A stretch of 64,000 nucleotides of DNA, taken from contig JANEZZ010000729.1 in assembly GCA_026122225.1 (NCBI GenBank), positions 1-64,000 of the forward strand, read 5' to 3'. Of the stretch, positions 10,096 through 43,200 are shown one piece after another. The stretch comes from Heloderma charlesbogerti (lineage: Eukaryota > Chordata > Lepidosauria > Squamata > Helodermatidae). Position numbers and translations under genes: made by a program. Position 1 is the first letter of the stretch; every line of letters starts with the position of its first letter. Under the pieces are notes generated by a model. The model did not search any database. It saw nothing but the letters and a program-made list of their open reading frames with translations, and was not told the DNA's origin.

Positions 10096-10909
10096 TTTGA
10101 TGCTGCATGACTATCATTTATCCATCCATTTGTCACCTTTTCCATTTTTTAAATAAACATTTTAAATAATTTTAAATAATTTGGGAGAGATTTCTTGGTG
10201 ATACATCAGGTACTGGCCAATCAGTGCCATGCAGGGAGAGCTTCTGCTTCAAAGTTGCAGAACTGCAAGGTGTTTTTTTTTTCTTTTTTCTTTTCAGAGC
10301 TCAACCCTGGAGAAGAAAATATATATTTGGTCTGAATGCAGTGTTGTGGCTGTTTCCAGGGCAGCATCACTGTTCTGAAAAAGTTACTTGCGACCTCACC
10401 CTTGGCTCACATAGCTTCATGCCACGTTTTAATACCAGTCCTCCAATGATTTTTCAGTGCAGATGCTAAGATCGATTGCATGTTAAATCAGCTCAGCTCT
10501 GCCTTGACACAGCAGACAAACTCAAGGCACTTCCAGAAGAATCCAAAGGTCGCTGCATATAACTGTCTTCTGAGTGGTTGCCCATTCTTGTATTGCTCCT
10601 TGCTTGCAATGCGTTTCCTGTCTCAACAGCTGCCTGCTGGGAGTTACTGCACCTGCTTGGTTTCTGCTTGTCACACTACCATAAATAAAGGCACAGGAGT
10701 CCCTCCCCAGCCAGGAAAAAACAAAGTTTTGTCCAGCTATCATTAAAGGGATAGAGCTTCTTGTGCTATGTGTAGCTGCCTCTCCCACACACTCTAGCCC
10801 ACAGTCCTGTTCGCTTGCTCGTGTATCCTTACCACTTACCCATCTCTCTCTCCCCAATGCTACACATGGTTCCTTGAAAAGAAGGAGCCAAGGCTCCAAT
10901 CCTATGGAG

Positions 10910-11233
10910 CAGGGGTGGGGAACCTCTTTCAGCCCAGGGGCAGAATTCAATTGTGGAGAAGCTCTCTGGGGCCGTATTCCAGTGGTGGATGGGCCCAAAG
11001 GCAAAAAGGGTAGGGCCAAATATAGAAAACATACCAGCATGTTGTAGCTGAAAGCTCTTGCTGCCAGTAAGGAGAGGCATTTCAACCTTTTAGAAGGGGG
11101 GGAAACTGCACAATCAGTGGTTTGGGGGAAAGGGGCTGGGGCCAGGAGGAGGGGTGTGGCCATCTGGGAAGCTCCAGTGGGCCAGATTGGAACCCCAGGA
11201 GGGCCAGAGTTGACCTGAGGTTCCCCACCCCTG
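10910..11233. mobile_element. Complete hAT-type MITE with TIRs and 8-bp TSD
   Basis: The left end CAGGGGTGGGGAACCTC is matched by the right end GAGGTTCCCCACCCCTG as a perfect inverted repeat. Flanks are CTATGGAG (10902-10909) and CTCTGGAG (11234-11241), an 8-bp target duplication with one mismatch. An 8-bp TSD and CAGGGGTxGGxAACCT ends are typical of hAT non-autonomous elements. The 324-bp interior has no transposase. Confidence 0.85.
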
Positions 11234-11284
11234 CTCTGGAGGGATGGGTGATTCCGTCAAGTCCATTTCTGACCAGGTTGCTGG

Positions 11285-11480
11285 ATTTCTGCACCTAACT
11301 TCATTCCATCCCATTTCTGTATCGATCTGGAAATTATTCAGAATGAAATTCACCCCCCATGCAAAAAATGCAAAACCTGTGCATTTTTGTTGCATTTTTC
11401 CAACTCTGCACATTTCTTATGTGCACTTTTGAAACATGTGCATTCCTCTCATGCTTTCCCCCTAATATGTGCATTTTGGT
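11285..11480. repeat. AT-rich repeat with TGTGCATTTT motifs
   Basis: ATGCAAAAAATGCAAAACCT, GTGCATTTTTGTTGC and ATGTGCATTTTGGTGC recur within 200 bp. Similar material with ATGCACATTT is at 45840-46080 and 63120-63210. It is probably an old transposon family. Confidence 0.35.
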
Positions 11481-11627
11481 GCACATGTTTTAAATTGACT
11501 GAACTTGAGTGCAACATTCAGGAAAGTGTGGATTTCAGGATGTGGCTGTGTACCACTTTGTTGTGTTCAGGGAACACAAATTGGTAAGGTTCACATCAAA
11601 GTGCAAACCACATTAAATTCTCACCAG

Positions 11628-11790
11628 TCTTTAACTCTAGGCACACTTACATGGAGTAATTCCCATTGAACTCAATGGGGTTTCTTCTGAGTAGCAATGC
11701 ATAAGGTTGCACTGTAACACCCCGATTCTTTACCCATGTACTTGGAATTAAGTCACACTGCATTTAGTGGGACATCCTCCCAGGTAAGTG
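11628..11790. repeat. Palindromic interspersed repeat (CATTGAACTCAATGGG)
   Basis: CTCTAGGCACACTTACATGG, CCCATTGAACTCAATGGGGT and CTTCTGAGTAGCAATGCATA resemble a fold-back repeat also seen in fragments at 18125-18180, 22515-22560, 39535-39590 and 52460-52540. Confidence 0.5.
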
Positions 11791-11908
11791 TGCATCAGAC
11801 CATAACCAAAATCCTACCAAAATCCAAAGAGCCTATAACAAAGTCTGCATGTCTGATATTTACAGCAAAAATCAAGCACATTTGCATCCATTTTACAGAC
11901 TGTCATAA

Positions 11909-11914
11909 TTTATT
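11909..11914 (-). terminator. Candidate poly(A) signal of the FAM162-like gene
   Basis: TTTATT on plus is AATAAA on minus. It lies 438 bp beyond the stop codon at 12352 and is the first AATAAA seen downstream on that strand, implying a 3' UTR of about 0.45 kb. Confidence 0.5.
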
Positions 11915-12351
11915 ATATACAGAGAAATGAAGGTTATTAACCAATTATTTTGTGTGTGTTTGGCGGGGAGGAAGGTAGAGCTGGGCAGAGACAGTCAATG
12001 AAAAGTTGGGCAGTCTGATGTTTGATTTTGTAACGTTCCACAGGCCAACTGTCTCCAAATTTCAAGGTTGGTTATCTTAAAATTAGATGCTCTCACTTGG
12101 GTCCAGAGGTTCTCCATTGGCCAACTCAAGTCTGGAACAGAGCAACTTTTTAAGTGGCCAACCAGCTTATGGATACTTTCAAATGAAATAGTGAAGCCTT
12201 GAGAATTGCTATCTTCTGGGCTTCACTATTTTCTCCAGATATACAGTGTCAGGTATAAGGTTGACACTCAGTCTCTCAGGGCTGCAGGAGCAAAGGTTTG
12301 TTCACTCCCATATGAATTACTCGTTGCCTGCAGGGATTCTCATTGTCGTGG

Positions 12352-33998
<21,647 letters not shown>

Positions 33999-34107
33999 GG
34001 CATGTTTAGAATCCTGTGCAGCAAACACCACAAGGAGAAAAATCCGAAGATAGCAATTGCCTGGGTCCCCTCTCCTCTTTCGGATAAACCCTTGGGGTGA
34101 GGTGTGG

Positions 34108-34114
34108 TTTTATA
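34108..34114 (-). promoter_or_regulatory. TATA-like box upstream of FAM162-like exon 1
   Basis: TATAAAA on minus (TTTTATA on plus), 110 bp before the ATG at 33998. A start site near 34080 would give a 5' UTR of about 85 nt with no intron. This competes with the split-exon model. Confidence 0.35.
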
Positions 34115-34211
34115 GTCGTATTTGCCCCTACTATTAAACTGACATCTGATCACTAATAGTGATGAGCGGGCTTACACTGAGTGAATTCGTTATTTACTTG
34201 GAAAGTAATAA

Positions 34212-34378
34212 TTGTTGTTTATTCGTTCAGTCGCTTCCGACTCTTCGTGACTTCATGGACCAGCCCACGCCAGAGCTTCCTGTCAGCCGTCGCCACCCCC
34301 AGCTCCCCCAAGGTCGAGTCCGTCACCTCCAGAATATCATCCATCCATCTTGCCCTTGGTCGGCCCCTCTTCCTATAG
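34212..34378 (-). mobile_element. BovB-related 3' fragment
   Basis: GTTCAGTCGCTTCCGACTCT then TCGTGACTTCATGGACCAGC is the reverse of the BovB ORF end and tail (compare 6110-6160). It continues CACGCCAGAGCTTCCTGTC into a diverged BovB interior. Confidence 0.75.
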
Positions 34379-34450
34379 TAATCATAGAATCATAGGGTTG
34401 GAAGGGGCCTACAAGACCATCGAGTCTAATCCCCTGCTCAATGCAGGAAG
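34379..34450 (-). mobile_element. CR1 3'-end stub
   Basis: ATCATAGAATCATAGGGTTG then GAAGGGGCCTACAAG is the CR1 terminal sequence on minus. Confidence 0.75.
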
Positions 34451-34454
34451 CCTG

Positions 34455-35090
34455 ATTCCCAGGCAGTCTCCCATCCAAGTACTCACCAGGGCTGACTCTG
34501 CTTAGCTTCCAAGATCAGACCAGCTCAGGCGCATCCAGCTCTTGCCAAGGGCCCTCTGAACGCTGGAGCTGGCACCGGCTGACACAGCAGCTTCCAGGAT
34601 TTCAAATGTAAAATGGTCAGAATCTGCCTACTTCCTCCTCTTCCGATTAGCAGTGTGTTCCCAGAGCACCCTGCTACTTCACATGCATTCAGGTATCTAG
34701 GGCCAGATGAATGACACCCCAGGGGGCCGAAAGAGCTTGTGGGTGTCATTTCAGAGCCGTGGTCTGTGATCTTTGAGAAATTCTCAGAGAACAGGTGCTG
34801 GAAGACTGGAGAGGGGCAAATGTTGTCCTCATCTTCAAAAAGGGTGGAAAGGCAGGTCCAGGAAGCTGCAGATCCTGCATCGCAGTTCTTATACTGAGCA
34901 AGGGGATGACCTCCAGAACACCTTTCATGATTCCATGATTCTACGTGCTTTGCATGCAAAAGATCCCTGGTTTAATCCCTGCCTAATGAATTCATCCACA
35001 TGAATTGGACGGGAGTTCTCCTTTAATACAAACTCTGGTTCTGTGTATACATGTTTTTGCACAGCGCAATATCAAGGTGCTGCAGTCTGG
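34455..35090. other. No gene recognised
   Basis: A 144-codon minus ORF (34959-34525) has no similarity I recognise. A short tRNA-SINE-like head (GTGCTTTGCATGCAAAAGAT) is at 34945. Confidence 0.35.
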
Positions 35091-35114
35091 AATTGTGTAG
35101 TGCAGCACCACGCG

Positions 35115-35190
35115 CCACCACTTTATGTGCCCCCTTGCTGATTGGTTGCTTGCTGATTGGTCTGCCTGTGTGATGATGTCATGCGATGTT
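35115..35190 (-). promoter_or_regulatory. Promoter-like cluster: CRE/AP-1-like site, two CCAAT boxes, CATAAA
   Basis: On minus, in order: TGACATCATCA (about 35190-35180), CCAATCAGC twice (near 35159 and 35144) and CATAAAG at about 35127-35121. Spacing suits an RNA polymerase II promoter firing toward the FAM162-like gene 1.1 kb away. It could equally be a retroelement promoter. No exon was assigned. Confidence 0.35.
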
Positions 35191-35554
35191 TACCCGCTAT
35201 TGCTGACTGCTGGTATGAATACAGATCCACAGAGCGATCTTCGTCCTTGGAGTCAGAGCTGTGGCAGCAGCAGCGGCAGTGATAAGAGAAGCAGCAAATG
35301 AGACAGCTTCAAGCAAGTTTTGAAGGGGGTAGGACGACTAAACGTTGGGGGGGGAATCTGTCTACTGCTTTACTGCTCATGCTTTGAAACTCACAATTAA
35401 TTCTCAATGTAATAGTGAGTTTTTAATACAGAGATCCAGGCTTGTGACAAATGTGTGCATTACAAACAGATGAGTTTTGACCAAGAAGCTGACTAATTTC
35501 GAAATTCAGCAGTATCACTCATCACTACTACTATCAGAAGTAACGTTATGCCTG

Positions 35555-35700
35555 CCAAACAGTGTATAAATTGTACATATTTATACTGTTTGGCATAAAT
35601 TGTACACAAATGGGAGTACAATTTACTCAATTGTACTCACAAATGGGAGTACAAATTGTACACAAATTGTACACATAAATTGTACACAAATGGGAGGTCT
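35555..35700 (+). repeat. Short irregular tandem repeat of AATTGTACACAAATGGGAG
   Basis: ATTGTACACAAAT and AAATGGGAGTACAA occur repeatedly with variable spacing. AAACAGTGTATAAATTGTAC and TTATACTGTTTGGCATAAAT form a small inverted repeat at its left edge. Confidence 0.65.
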
Positions 35701-36299
35701 TGAGGGTCGAGCTTGTGCAGACAGCTTTTGATGGCTTCTAGGCAGATTCGCAGAGGGTTGATCTCTGAGCAGGCATTAGCTGTGATCCCTAAGAAAGGGA
35801 CCGCCACATCCAAGCAGTTATACCTCCGACTAACAGGTGTTGAGCACAAACAGGGATGGCAGTCCCTGTCTGGCCTACGTCTGAGCTGCCTAGAGCTATT
35901 TGGCTGTCCACTGTTGGAGACTGCATGCTGGACTGGAGGGACCTTTAGTCTGAGCCAGCAAGGCAACCTTTACATCCTGCTACTGGCTCTTTCCTTTGGC
36001 AAGGACAAACCCATCTCTGGTCTTGCAGTTTGACAGCCTTCTATCACACAGATCCAGCTGAGACTTTACCTAAGCTTTCTTGATCCTGCAAAGGTTGTCC
36101 AGGCCTTGGTGGGCCCACTTAACCTTGAGGGGTCAGTGCAGAATACAGAAAGAAACTTTGGCAGGATCAGACCAAACAGAAGGGGCTGCGTCTTTGCAGC
36201 AAAGCAGAAAGAAGAAGAAAGAAAGAAACCCAGCTGTGCTCTAAGTTGAGGCTGCCCTCTAGTGACCAAAATGCTTGTGTGCACCATGTGGCAATGTCT

Positions 36300-36440
36300 C
36301 TAGGACAGCCTTCCTGGATCTGATGCCCTCCAGATGTTTTCCGTGACAATTCCCAGCATTCCTGATCATTGCCAATGCTGGCTGGGGCTGATGGGAGTTG
36401 AAGTCCAAAGCATCTGGTGGGCACCAAGCTGGGGAAAGGT
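36300..36440. mobile_element. Fold-back MITE (CCAGATGTTTT family)
   Basis: TGCCCTCCAGATGTTTTCCG and GTTGAAGTCCAAAGCATCTG form the arms; GCTGGCTGGGGCTGATGGGA is inside. Confidence 0.7.
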
Positions 36441-36444
36441 GCTC

Positions 36445-37250
36445 TAGGTGAGCACCTGTCAGAACTACCGGTGTTCAGGGACCAATTTCAACCTTGACGT
36501 GTCCATCACAGAATCTTTGCATATTACAGATGATTCTGGCTGTGCATGAACTTAGCCACAGGTGGGCTTCACACAAAGTACCATCTAGGCTTGTTAGACC
36601 TCCCTGTTGTCTGGTGTTGAACTGAGAGCACACTCAGGAAATTACCCGGTTGTTCTCCTGGCTGCACTAGGCCCAATGCCAGAACTTTTGGGTCGATTAT
36701 GCCTCAAGGGACAGGGGCAGGTACACTGATGTGGAGACAGGAATCAGTGCAGAACAGTCAGAACCTCAACGCAGGTTATCTAAGAGGTTTAGAATCATAT
36801 AATCATATTAAATATTAATAAAACACTTTAATTCGATAGAAGTTAAACATTAAGGGATTCATCCGTGAAAGGTTGTAGCCCTCAGCATGAAGGGGTTGGG
36901 ATCACCTACCCCTCCTTTGTTGTGCTTCCTACATCTTTCCAAGGCAGTACCACTGGTTGGGGAAAACTATCCCTAAAGGCCAGTACAAGCCCAGGGTGGG
37001 GAGAAATGACAGCATTTGGGTTTAAAAAGAACACACCACAATTAAAAACTTGGCATTTTATTGATTTAAGACAGCAGTGTTTTAATTTTACAAACAAACA
37101 AAAAAATCCGCAGTATAAAAAGGTACACAGGAAAACCAGCAGCTTCCCGCCCAGTGCCACAGGCCGAGATACTAGTGACAGAGACCCAAACTCTGCCATG
37201 CAAAAATGGCGAGTGTTCCATTTCATGTTCCACACAGCCCAAGTGCCCAT
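36445..37250. other. No gene recognised
   Basis: The 193-codon minus ORF (37487-36906) and its overlaps show no known domain. Confidence 0.35.
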
Positions 37251-37254
37251 TGGA

Positions 37255-37560
37255 TAGGGATGTGCGTCACTGGGAAATCCAGACATTTTGAGCTCAACAG
37301 ATTCCTGCAGCGCCCCTGACCCAGCTTGCATTTTTCCCAAAATCCAGGATTGGGGTTGTTCCCAAAATCTGGGGACTTTGGGGGGGATTTTTTGGGTGTG
37401 TGTAAAAAGCCATTTGTGCCAATGCAACCAAAATTTGTGTAATTTGCAAAATTGGTTTTTGCACACACAAAGCCTGGAAATCTGCAAGCTGGCCTGACTC
37501 GCAGATTGAGTCGGGTCAGCTCACAGGAAAGGGCACTGAAGCCCAGCAGGGGACTGAGCT
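37255..37560 (+). repeat. Possible hAT-like element, left end only
   Basis: TAGGGATGTGCGTCACTGGG at the left resembles hAT ends in this window. The body has AAATCCAGGATTGGGG and AAAATTTGTGTAATTTGC. No right end was recognised. Confidence 0.3.
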
Positions 37561-37774
37561 TCACCCCCCTCCCTGGACAGATTCCTCCGACATCCCCATT
37601 TGAGATAGGTGAACTTCTGGGACACGGCCCTCCATATGACAAAAAATGTTGGATTGGAGGTGGGGTGACTCTAGGGTAGCCTTCCTCACCATGGTGCCAT
37701 CCAGATGTGCAGCTCCTCTTATTCCCAACCAGCATGGCCAGCGGTGCAGTGTAGGGGACCACTCAGCAAGGTGG

Positions 37775-37850
37775 CTGTACCATCTTTGGACTTGTTTGGA
37801 CACAAACCTTGTAGACCCCTTCCAACCCTACTACTATTCTATGATCTTGC
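37775..37850 (+). mobile_element. CR1 3'-end stub, plus orientation
   Basis: AGACCCCTTCCAACCCTACT then ACTATTCTATGATC is the CR1 terminus on plus. A decayed CCAGATGT-type hairpin (37680-37770) precedes it. Confidence 0.7.
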
Positions 37851-38316
37851 CTAGGCCTGAGGAGAACTCTTTTTAGCGTACATTTGCCCTCGATCAGAAA
37901 GCTGGGGAACAGACTGTTTGTGAGGACACTGCAGGGAAGACGCAAGGGTTCCATCAGAGGGATGAAGAAACTCCGCTTCCATTCTCCTACTGAGGTAACT
38001 AGGCGCAGGAGAGGGGCTCTTTCTCCGCCCACACGCTCCGCTGCTGCCAACATTCAGTGCCCCCAAAGGCTGTCAACTGTCAGAGGATGGCCCAGCTGTG
38101 AGGCTCTGGGCATCTCAGAGCATCTCACCACAGCAGAAAAGATGCTGCCACCCTTTGAAAGTAATACGTCCATGACATCAACACCCTACAGGCAAAAAGA
38201 AAAGGGGGCTCCAAGTGAAGCTGGAGTTGTTAGTGGGTTTTCAGGATGGCCAGTTGAGGAGAAAACAGCGAGTGCTGGCTCTTTTGTGCAATGTGCTAGA
38301 GAAAACATCACACATG

Positions 38317-38821
38317 TAGGGATGTACGAAACTCACTTACCTTTGCTCCATCCCTCCTTCATTTTTCGCCGTTCTGGCCTACGTAAATATTTACGTAGGC
38401 TAGAACGGTAAAAAATAAAGGAACGCAAATAGCGTCCACTACGCTATTTGTGTTCCCCTTTTTTTTCGCCGTTTTATCTTACGTAAATATTTATGTAAGA
38501 TAAGTCGGTGAAAAATAGGGAACGCAAATGGCAGCCACCGTAGCCGCTGCCATTTGCGTACACTGCATGTTTTGTTTTGTTTTTTGACATTAGCCGTGAT
38601 AGGCTACGTAAATTCTTACGTAGCCTATCACAGTCCAAGGATGGCAATGGCAGCGGCAGGAGACCAGCCGCTGCCGCCAAATCCACTGCCGCCACCGAAT
38701 CCACCCCAGGTAAGTGCTGTCCTGGGGGGATTCCGCGGGGGGGGGCAGGAGGCTGTTCCGCCACGGGTTCTTTAGAATCCGGCCTCACTGGAATCCGTGG
38801 CGGAATTCTCCGCCATCCCTA
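38317..38821 (+). mobile_element. Nested-palindrome hAT-like MITE, copy 4 (505 bp)
   Basis: TAGGGATGT..CCATCCCTA with perfect 8-bp duplications CACACATG (38309-38316, 38822-38829). Contains small palindromes TACGTAAATATTTACGTA (38381-38398) and GATAGGCTACGTAAATTC..ACGTAGCCTATC (38595-38629). The core is shortened. Outward donors: minus AAAG|GTAAGTGA (38340-38335), plus CCAG|GTAAGTGC at 38710. Lies between the two genes. Confidence 0.9.
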
Positions 38822-39088
38822 CACACATGCACATACACACACCCCACACACAAACTGGGCATTTGGTAGGAATGATAATAAAGGTGTGGAAAGGAGGTGT
38901 GCCTCGTGAGAACATGGCAACCATTGCCAACTCATGCTGAGATATACAAGCAAAAGAAGAAAAGCTAAAGGTAAAGCACGGTCAAAGTCAGCTTCTCGGT
39001 TGGCCAGCCAGCCAATTTTTGCTTTCTGAGAATTGCTGGGGCTATGAGCACACCATGGGATCCTGGGCACAGGGTTCAGCTTCTTAAA

Positions 39089-39227
39089 CAGTGGAGGCTG
39101 ATGGCTCTGATGTCAGTGGGGCAGTGAGGAGCACCTTGGACAGCTCCTTTAGAGTTCTGACTGGTTCTGACTGAAACCTGGAGCGGATTCACTGCTGCAC
39201 TGACATCGGAGCCATCAGCCTCCACTG
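39089..39227. mobile_element. Short MITE (CAGTGGAGGCTGATGGCTC)
   Basis: CAGTGGAGGCTGATGGCTCT and GAGCCATCAGCCTCCACTG are perfect inverted ends of a 139-bp element. Related: 30931, 43571 and 56823. Confidence 0.85.
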
Positions 39228-39229
39228 TC

Positions 39230-40127
39230 AGTGGGGCAGTGAATCCACTCTGGGTTTCTTAAGAATGCCATTTAAGAAACAAAAAGTCCAAGTTGCTAGT
39301 CCTGATGAGTGTGAAGACAAGCATGAAGGTGTGTGAACAATGCCACTGAAATCACAAAATCCAAACAAGCAGCTGAATGGGATTTCCGTTGGGGGTTAGA
39401 TTTCAGAGCCTTCACCTCATTTCTGTCCGCCTCCCCGCAATGGGAGCAAATGAAAATAAATTATGCAAACTAATAATTTTTAAAAATAAAAAAATAAATT
39501 ATGCAAAATAAGATAAATTGCTGGATGCAGAATGATTCCTAGACATGTCTACTCAAAAGTAAGTCCTGCTGAGTTCAGTGGTGCAGAGGATCTCAGTCTC
39601 AGGCACTTCCATGGTTCTGGATCACCCTCACAGTCTGACTGAAGTAACACACATCACAACACTCCTGCAAGGGTGGGCTGTGTGTTCCCCCTTGTTTTTC
39701 AGGCAGAGGATTAAGGTTCTGGCAGGATGGGATTTGCCTTTCCCCTGTGAAAGGTCCTTGGCTGGGCAAGGGATTGGGCCCCCCTCTAGCAAGGACTGGT
39801 GCTAGAGCCCACTGGGGAACTAAGCTAGAAACCCCAGCTCTGGACCCTGCTCTCGCCACGCACAGCATGGACCTGGTTTAAGCACCATCCAAGAGGAGAG
39901 GAGGCTCCCCCCTGCCACAGGTCCTCCAGCTCTGCAGGTTGCTAGGTCGGTCTGCACTGGTGCTGAAGAACCGGCCTCCAAGCTCCGTTGACTTAGCATC
40001 CGTTGCTCTGTAACAGAATGTACAAGTTCCCAGAATAAACACTATGGCTTCCGCGATAATCCCATCCTTTCCATGCTTGGCTGAGTTTGGTTTGGGGGGG
40101 ACAGCGCCCGCACCTCGGTGCACTGCT
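39230..40127 (-). other. Probable SLC6A14 3' UTR / downstream DNA
   Basis: No AATAAA was found on minus within about 1.5 kb after the stop at 40128, so the transcript end is not located. No other gene seen. Confidence 0.3.
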
Positions 40128-40277
40128 TCAGTCCAGCTTGCGTATGTAGCCATCCACAGTTGGGATCTCGAGATCGTGCTCCTTCTCCGGGTCGACCATG
40201 TGGCTGTAGCGTTCTCCGCGGTGGCGCGCCAGGGCAGGACCCCAGTTGGGCTGGGCCTTGCAACAGGTGGCGATACG
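40128..40277 (-). CDS. SLC6A14: SLC6A14 exon 14 (C-terminal tail, stop)
   Basis: Acceptor CCCCTTCTTAG, phase 0. Encodes residues 591-639: cytosolic tail with [27 protein letters not shown] and the end [13 protein letters not shown]. The HRGERY..MVDP and EIPTV blocks match the human tail; the last eight residues differ. Confidence 0.95.
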   Translation of the reverse strand, partial: RIATCCKAQPNWGPALARHRGERYSHMVDPEKEHDLEIPTVDGYIRKLD

Positions 40278-43200
40278 CTAAGAAGGGGAGAAGGCGGAAG
40301 TAAACTAAGACGCTGCCCGTCAGGCATGGCAGATCCAGTGGAATTCTCTGCTGCCAGATGGCCAGAGGCTTCAGAGGTTCGAGAAGGGCATTTGTTGGGT
40401 CAGATAATATGTACCCTGTGCTCTGTGGTGCAGCGACATCATTTGAGACCCTGGACTTAATGGTCTTATTAGGGTGTGTGTGTGTGTGTGTGGGGGGGGC
40501 TTAGATGGCCTTGGATGTTACTTCAGTTGTGAAACACACACCCAGGAACATAAGAAGAGCCCTGCTGGATCAGACCAAGGGCCCATCTAGTCCAGCATTC
40601 TGTTCACACAGTGGCCAGCCAGCTGCCCATGGGAACCTGGACATGAGTGCAACAGCACCCTCCCACCCATGTTCCCCAGCAAATGGTGTCTTTTGGCATA
40701 CGGCCTCTGGTAGTGGAGGTAGCACATGGCCATCAGGACTAGTAGCCATTATAGCCTTCTCCTCCAGGAATTTGTCTAACCCCCTTTTAAAGCCATTCAA
40801 ATTGGCGGCCCTCACAACTAAGGATGGACAAAAGTCCCTTACCTGGTCCCGCAGCTGTTTTCGGTGGGGGGGGGGAGGCGCTCCGTTTCTCCCCCTGAAA
40901 TTCTTGGCGGGAGGGAGGCACCCTGCCCCTCCTGGCTGAAATTCAGGCCGGGGGGGGAGGCGCCCCATCCCTCACCGCCGAAATTCTGGCTGGGGGGGAG
41001 TGCCCCATCTCCCCGGCCGCGAAATAAAAAAATTGTAAAAAAAAAAAAAAATACGCGATAGACTACGTAACGATTTACGTAGCCTATCACAGCTGACTTT
41101 GGGAGGGGAAAAAAAAGCTCATACGCAAATGGCGGCACCCATGGGTGCCGCCATTTGCGTTCCTTATTTGGGTACGGGTAGTCTATGTAAAGATTTACGT
41201 AGACTACGGCGAAAATAAGGGCAACGCAAATAGCATTGTGCCCAAATAAGGAACGCAAATGGCGGCGCCCATGGGCGCCGTCATTTGCATACGCGCTTTT
41301 TTTTTTTTTTCAAAGTCAGCCGTGATAGGCTACGTAAAGATTTACGTAGCCTATCATGGCTGACTTTGAAAATCTAGCCATGATAGGCTATGTAAATCGT
41401 TACGTAGCCTATCACATTTTTTTTTAAATTTTACTTTACTGGGAAATGGCGGCGGCGGCAGCCCGTTGGAAGACCAGCCGCTGCCCCCGCCGCCACCGAA
41501 ACGCCGCCGGGACCCGCCGCCGGGACCCGCCGCCAAGAGGGACATTTGCACGAGTTAAGTCCCATCCCGGGGGGAGGCGGGGGGGTGTCGGAGAATTTCC
41601 CCACCAATTTTGGGGGGCCGAATGAGTTGGCATTCGGCCTCCCAGAGATTCGTGGAGAAATTCTCCAACATCCCTACGACGTCTTGTGGTAGCGAATTCC
41701 ATAGTTTGAGTCTGCACTGTTAAGCACATCAGAAGCTGCCTTGGTCCCTCTAGTAGGGATGGCGGAGAATTTCTCCCCGAAACTTCGGGGGGGCCGAGCG
41801 CCAACGTGTTCGGCCCCCCGAACAAGTTTCGGGGAGAAATCCTCCACACACCCCTGCACCCCCCCCGGGACGGGACTTACCTTCGCCGAATGTCCCTCCT
41901 GGCGGCAGGTCCGGCCGGCGGTTTGGCAGCTGTTCGTGCGGGGCGGGAGCGGCAGCTGGTCTTTCGACCGGCTGCCGCCGCCGCCATTCCAACAAAAGAA
42001 AAAAAAAAAAAAACGCCCCCGTGATAGGCTACGTGACGATTAACGTAGCCTATCACGGCTAGATTTGCAAAGTCAGCCGTGATAGGCTACGTTAATCGTC
42101 ACGTAGCCTATCATGGGAGTGTTTTTGTTTTTTTTAAAACTTTCGCATTCGCGGCCGGGCGAGGCGGGAAGCCTCCTCCCCGGCCTGAATTTCCGCCGGG
42201 GCGAGGCGGGAGCCTCCCCCCCGGCCTGAATTTTGGCCGGGGCGAGGCGAGAAGCCTCCCCCCCCGGCGTGAACTTCACGGGGGGAGCAGCGAAGCGCCT
42301 CCCCCCCACCGCGAACAAGCTTCGGCGAAAGGTAAGGGACTTTCGTCCACCCCTACCCTCTAGCCCAGTAATGTCGACACTGACTGGCAGCAGCAGCTCT
42401 CCATGGTTTCAGGGAGGCTTCCTTCCTAGCCCTACCTGGAGAGGCCAGGGCTCAAACCTGGGACCTTCTGCATGCAAAGCGGGGGCTCTCCCACTGAGCT
42501 CTAGCCCCTTGGATTTGTTGGGGCAGAGTTCATGGCACAGCATGGCACACACGTTCCTTGGACACTCACCTGCCACAGACTCCCTTTTGCTTTTGCTATC
42601 TTGTAAATGGCAACGATGGGGATCCAAATCAGGCAGAACATGATCATGCACCAGCCAACCGCAGATCCCCAGCCAGGGTACTCTACACTGCCATACTTCG
42701 GGGGTTCAAATGTGACCAACGACCACACCAAAACTGCCTGTTCGGGAGAGGGGAGAATGAGGAAGAAAGAGTCAAAACTCAAACCAGCCGGGCTGGACAA
42801 CACAGATGAAGGTTGTGTGTGCAGCTTCGAATAGGGCCTAAATGGACCCAAACCAGACCCATTCAGGTCTAGGATTCTCAACGTCCGTGTCTGATCACCG
42901 GAGTCTTGCTACTGCCCAGAAATCTGCTCTCTGCCACCCTCGAGGCCTTCTGATGGTCCTCTTTCCCACATTGCTGCCATTTAAAATATACTGCAAAGAG
43001 ATGCACATAGAGTATTAAGGAGGTGACTCCGGGAAGAGGGTGACAGCGCAGCAGCGATAAAGTAACCTCAACATGTTCCCCCACACTTTTTTCTTTTTAA
43101 AGAAAGATGAAAGTTTAAGGAAAGGGATGTGGGATTTCTTCGAGAGGGGGGACGCCGCCCACCTCGCCCCATGGCTATGGTCCCACCCTTCAGCGCTAAG

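Noticed and set aside
34525..34959. 144-codon minus ORF near the FAM162-like exon 1
   Set aside because: No recognisable domain, overlaps SINE-like and CR1-flanking sequence, and its splice context does not fit the neighbouring gene.
37041..37065. AATAAA on minus near 37058 as the SLC6A14 poly(A) signal
   Set aside because: It lies 3 kb past the stop codon and beyond a MITE; nothing else supports it, so it was not listed.
37861..38070. Candidate exon on either strand near GC-rich 38000-38060 (GAG|GTAACT donor on plus)
   Set aside because: No similarity to a known protein and no partner exon with matching phase was found.
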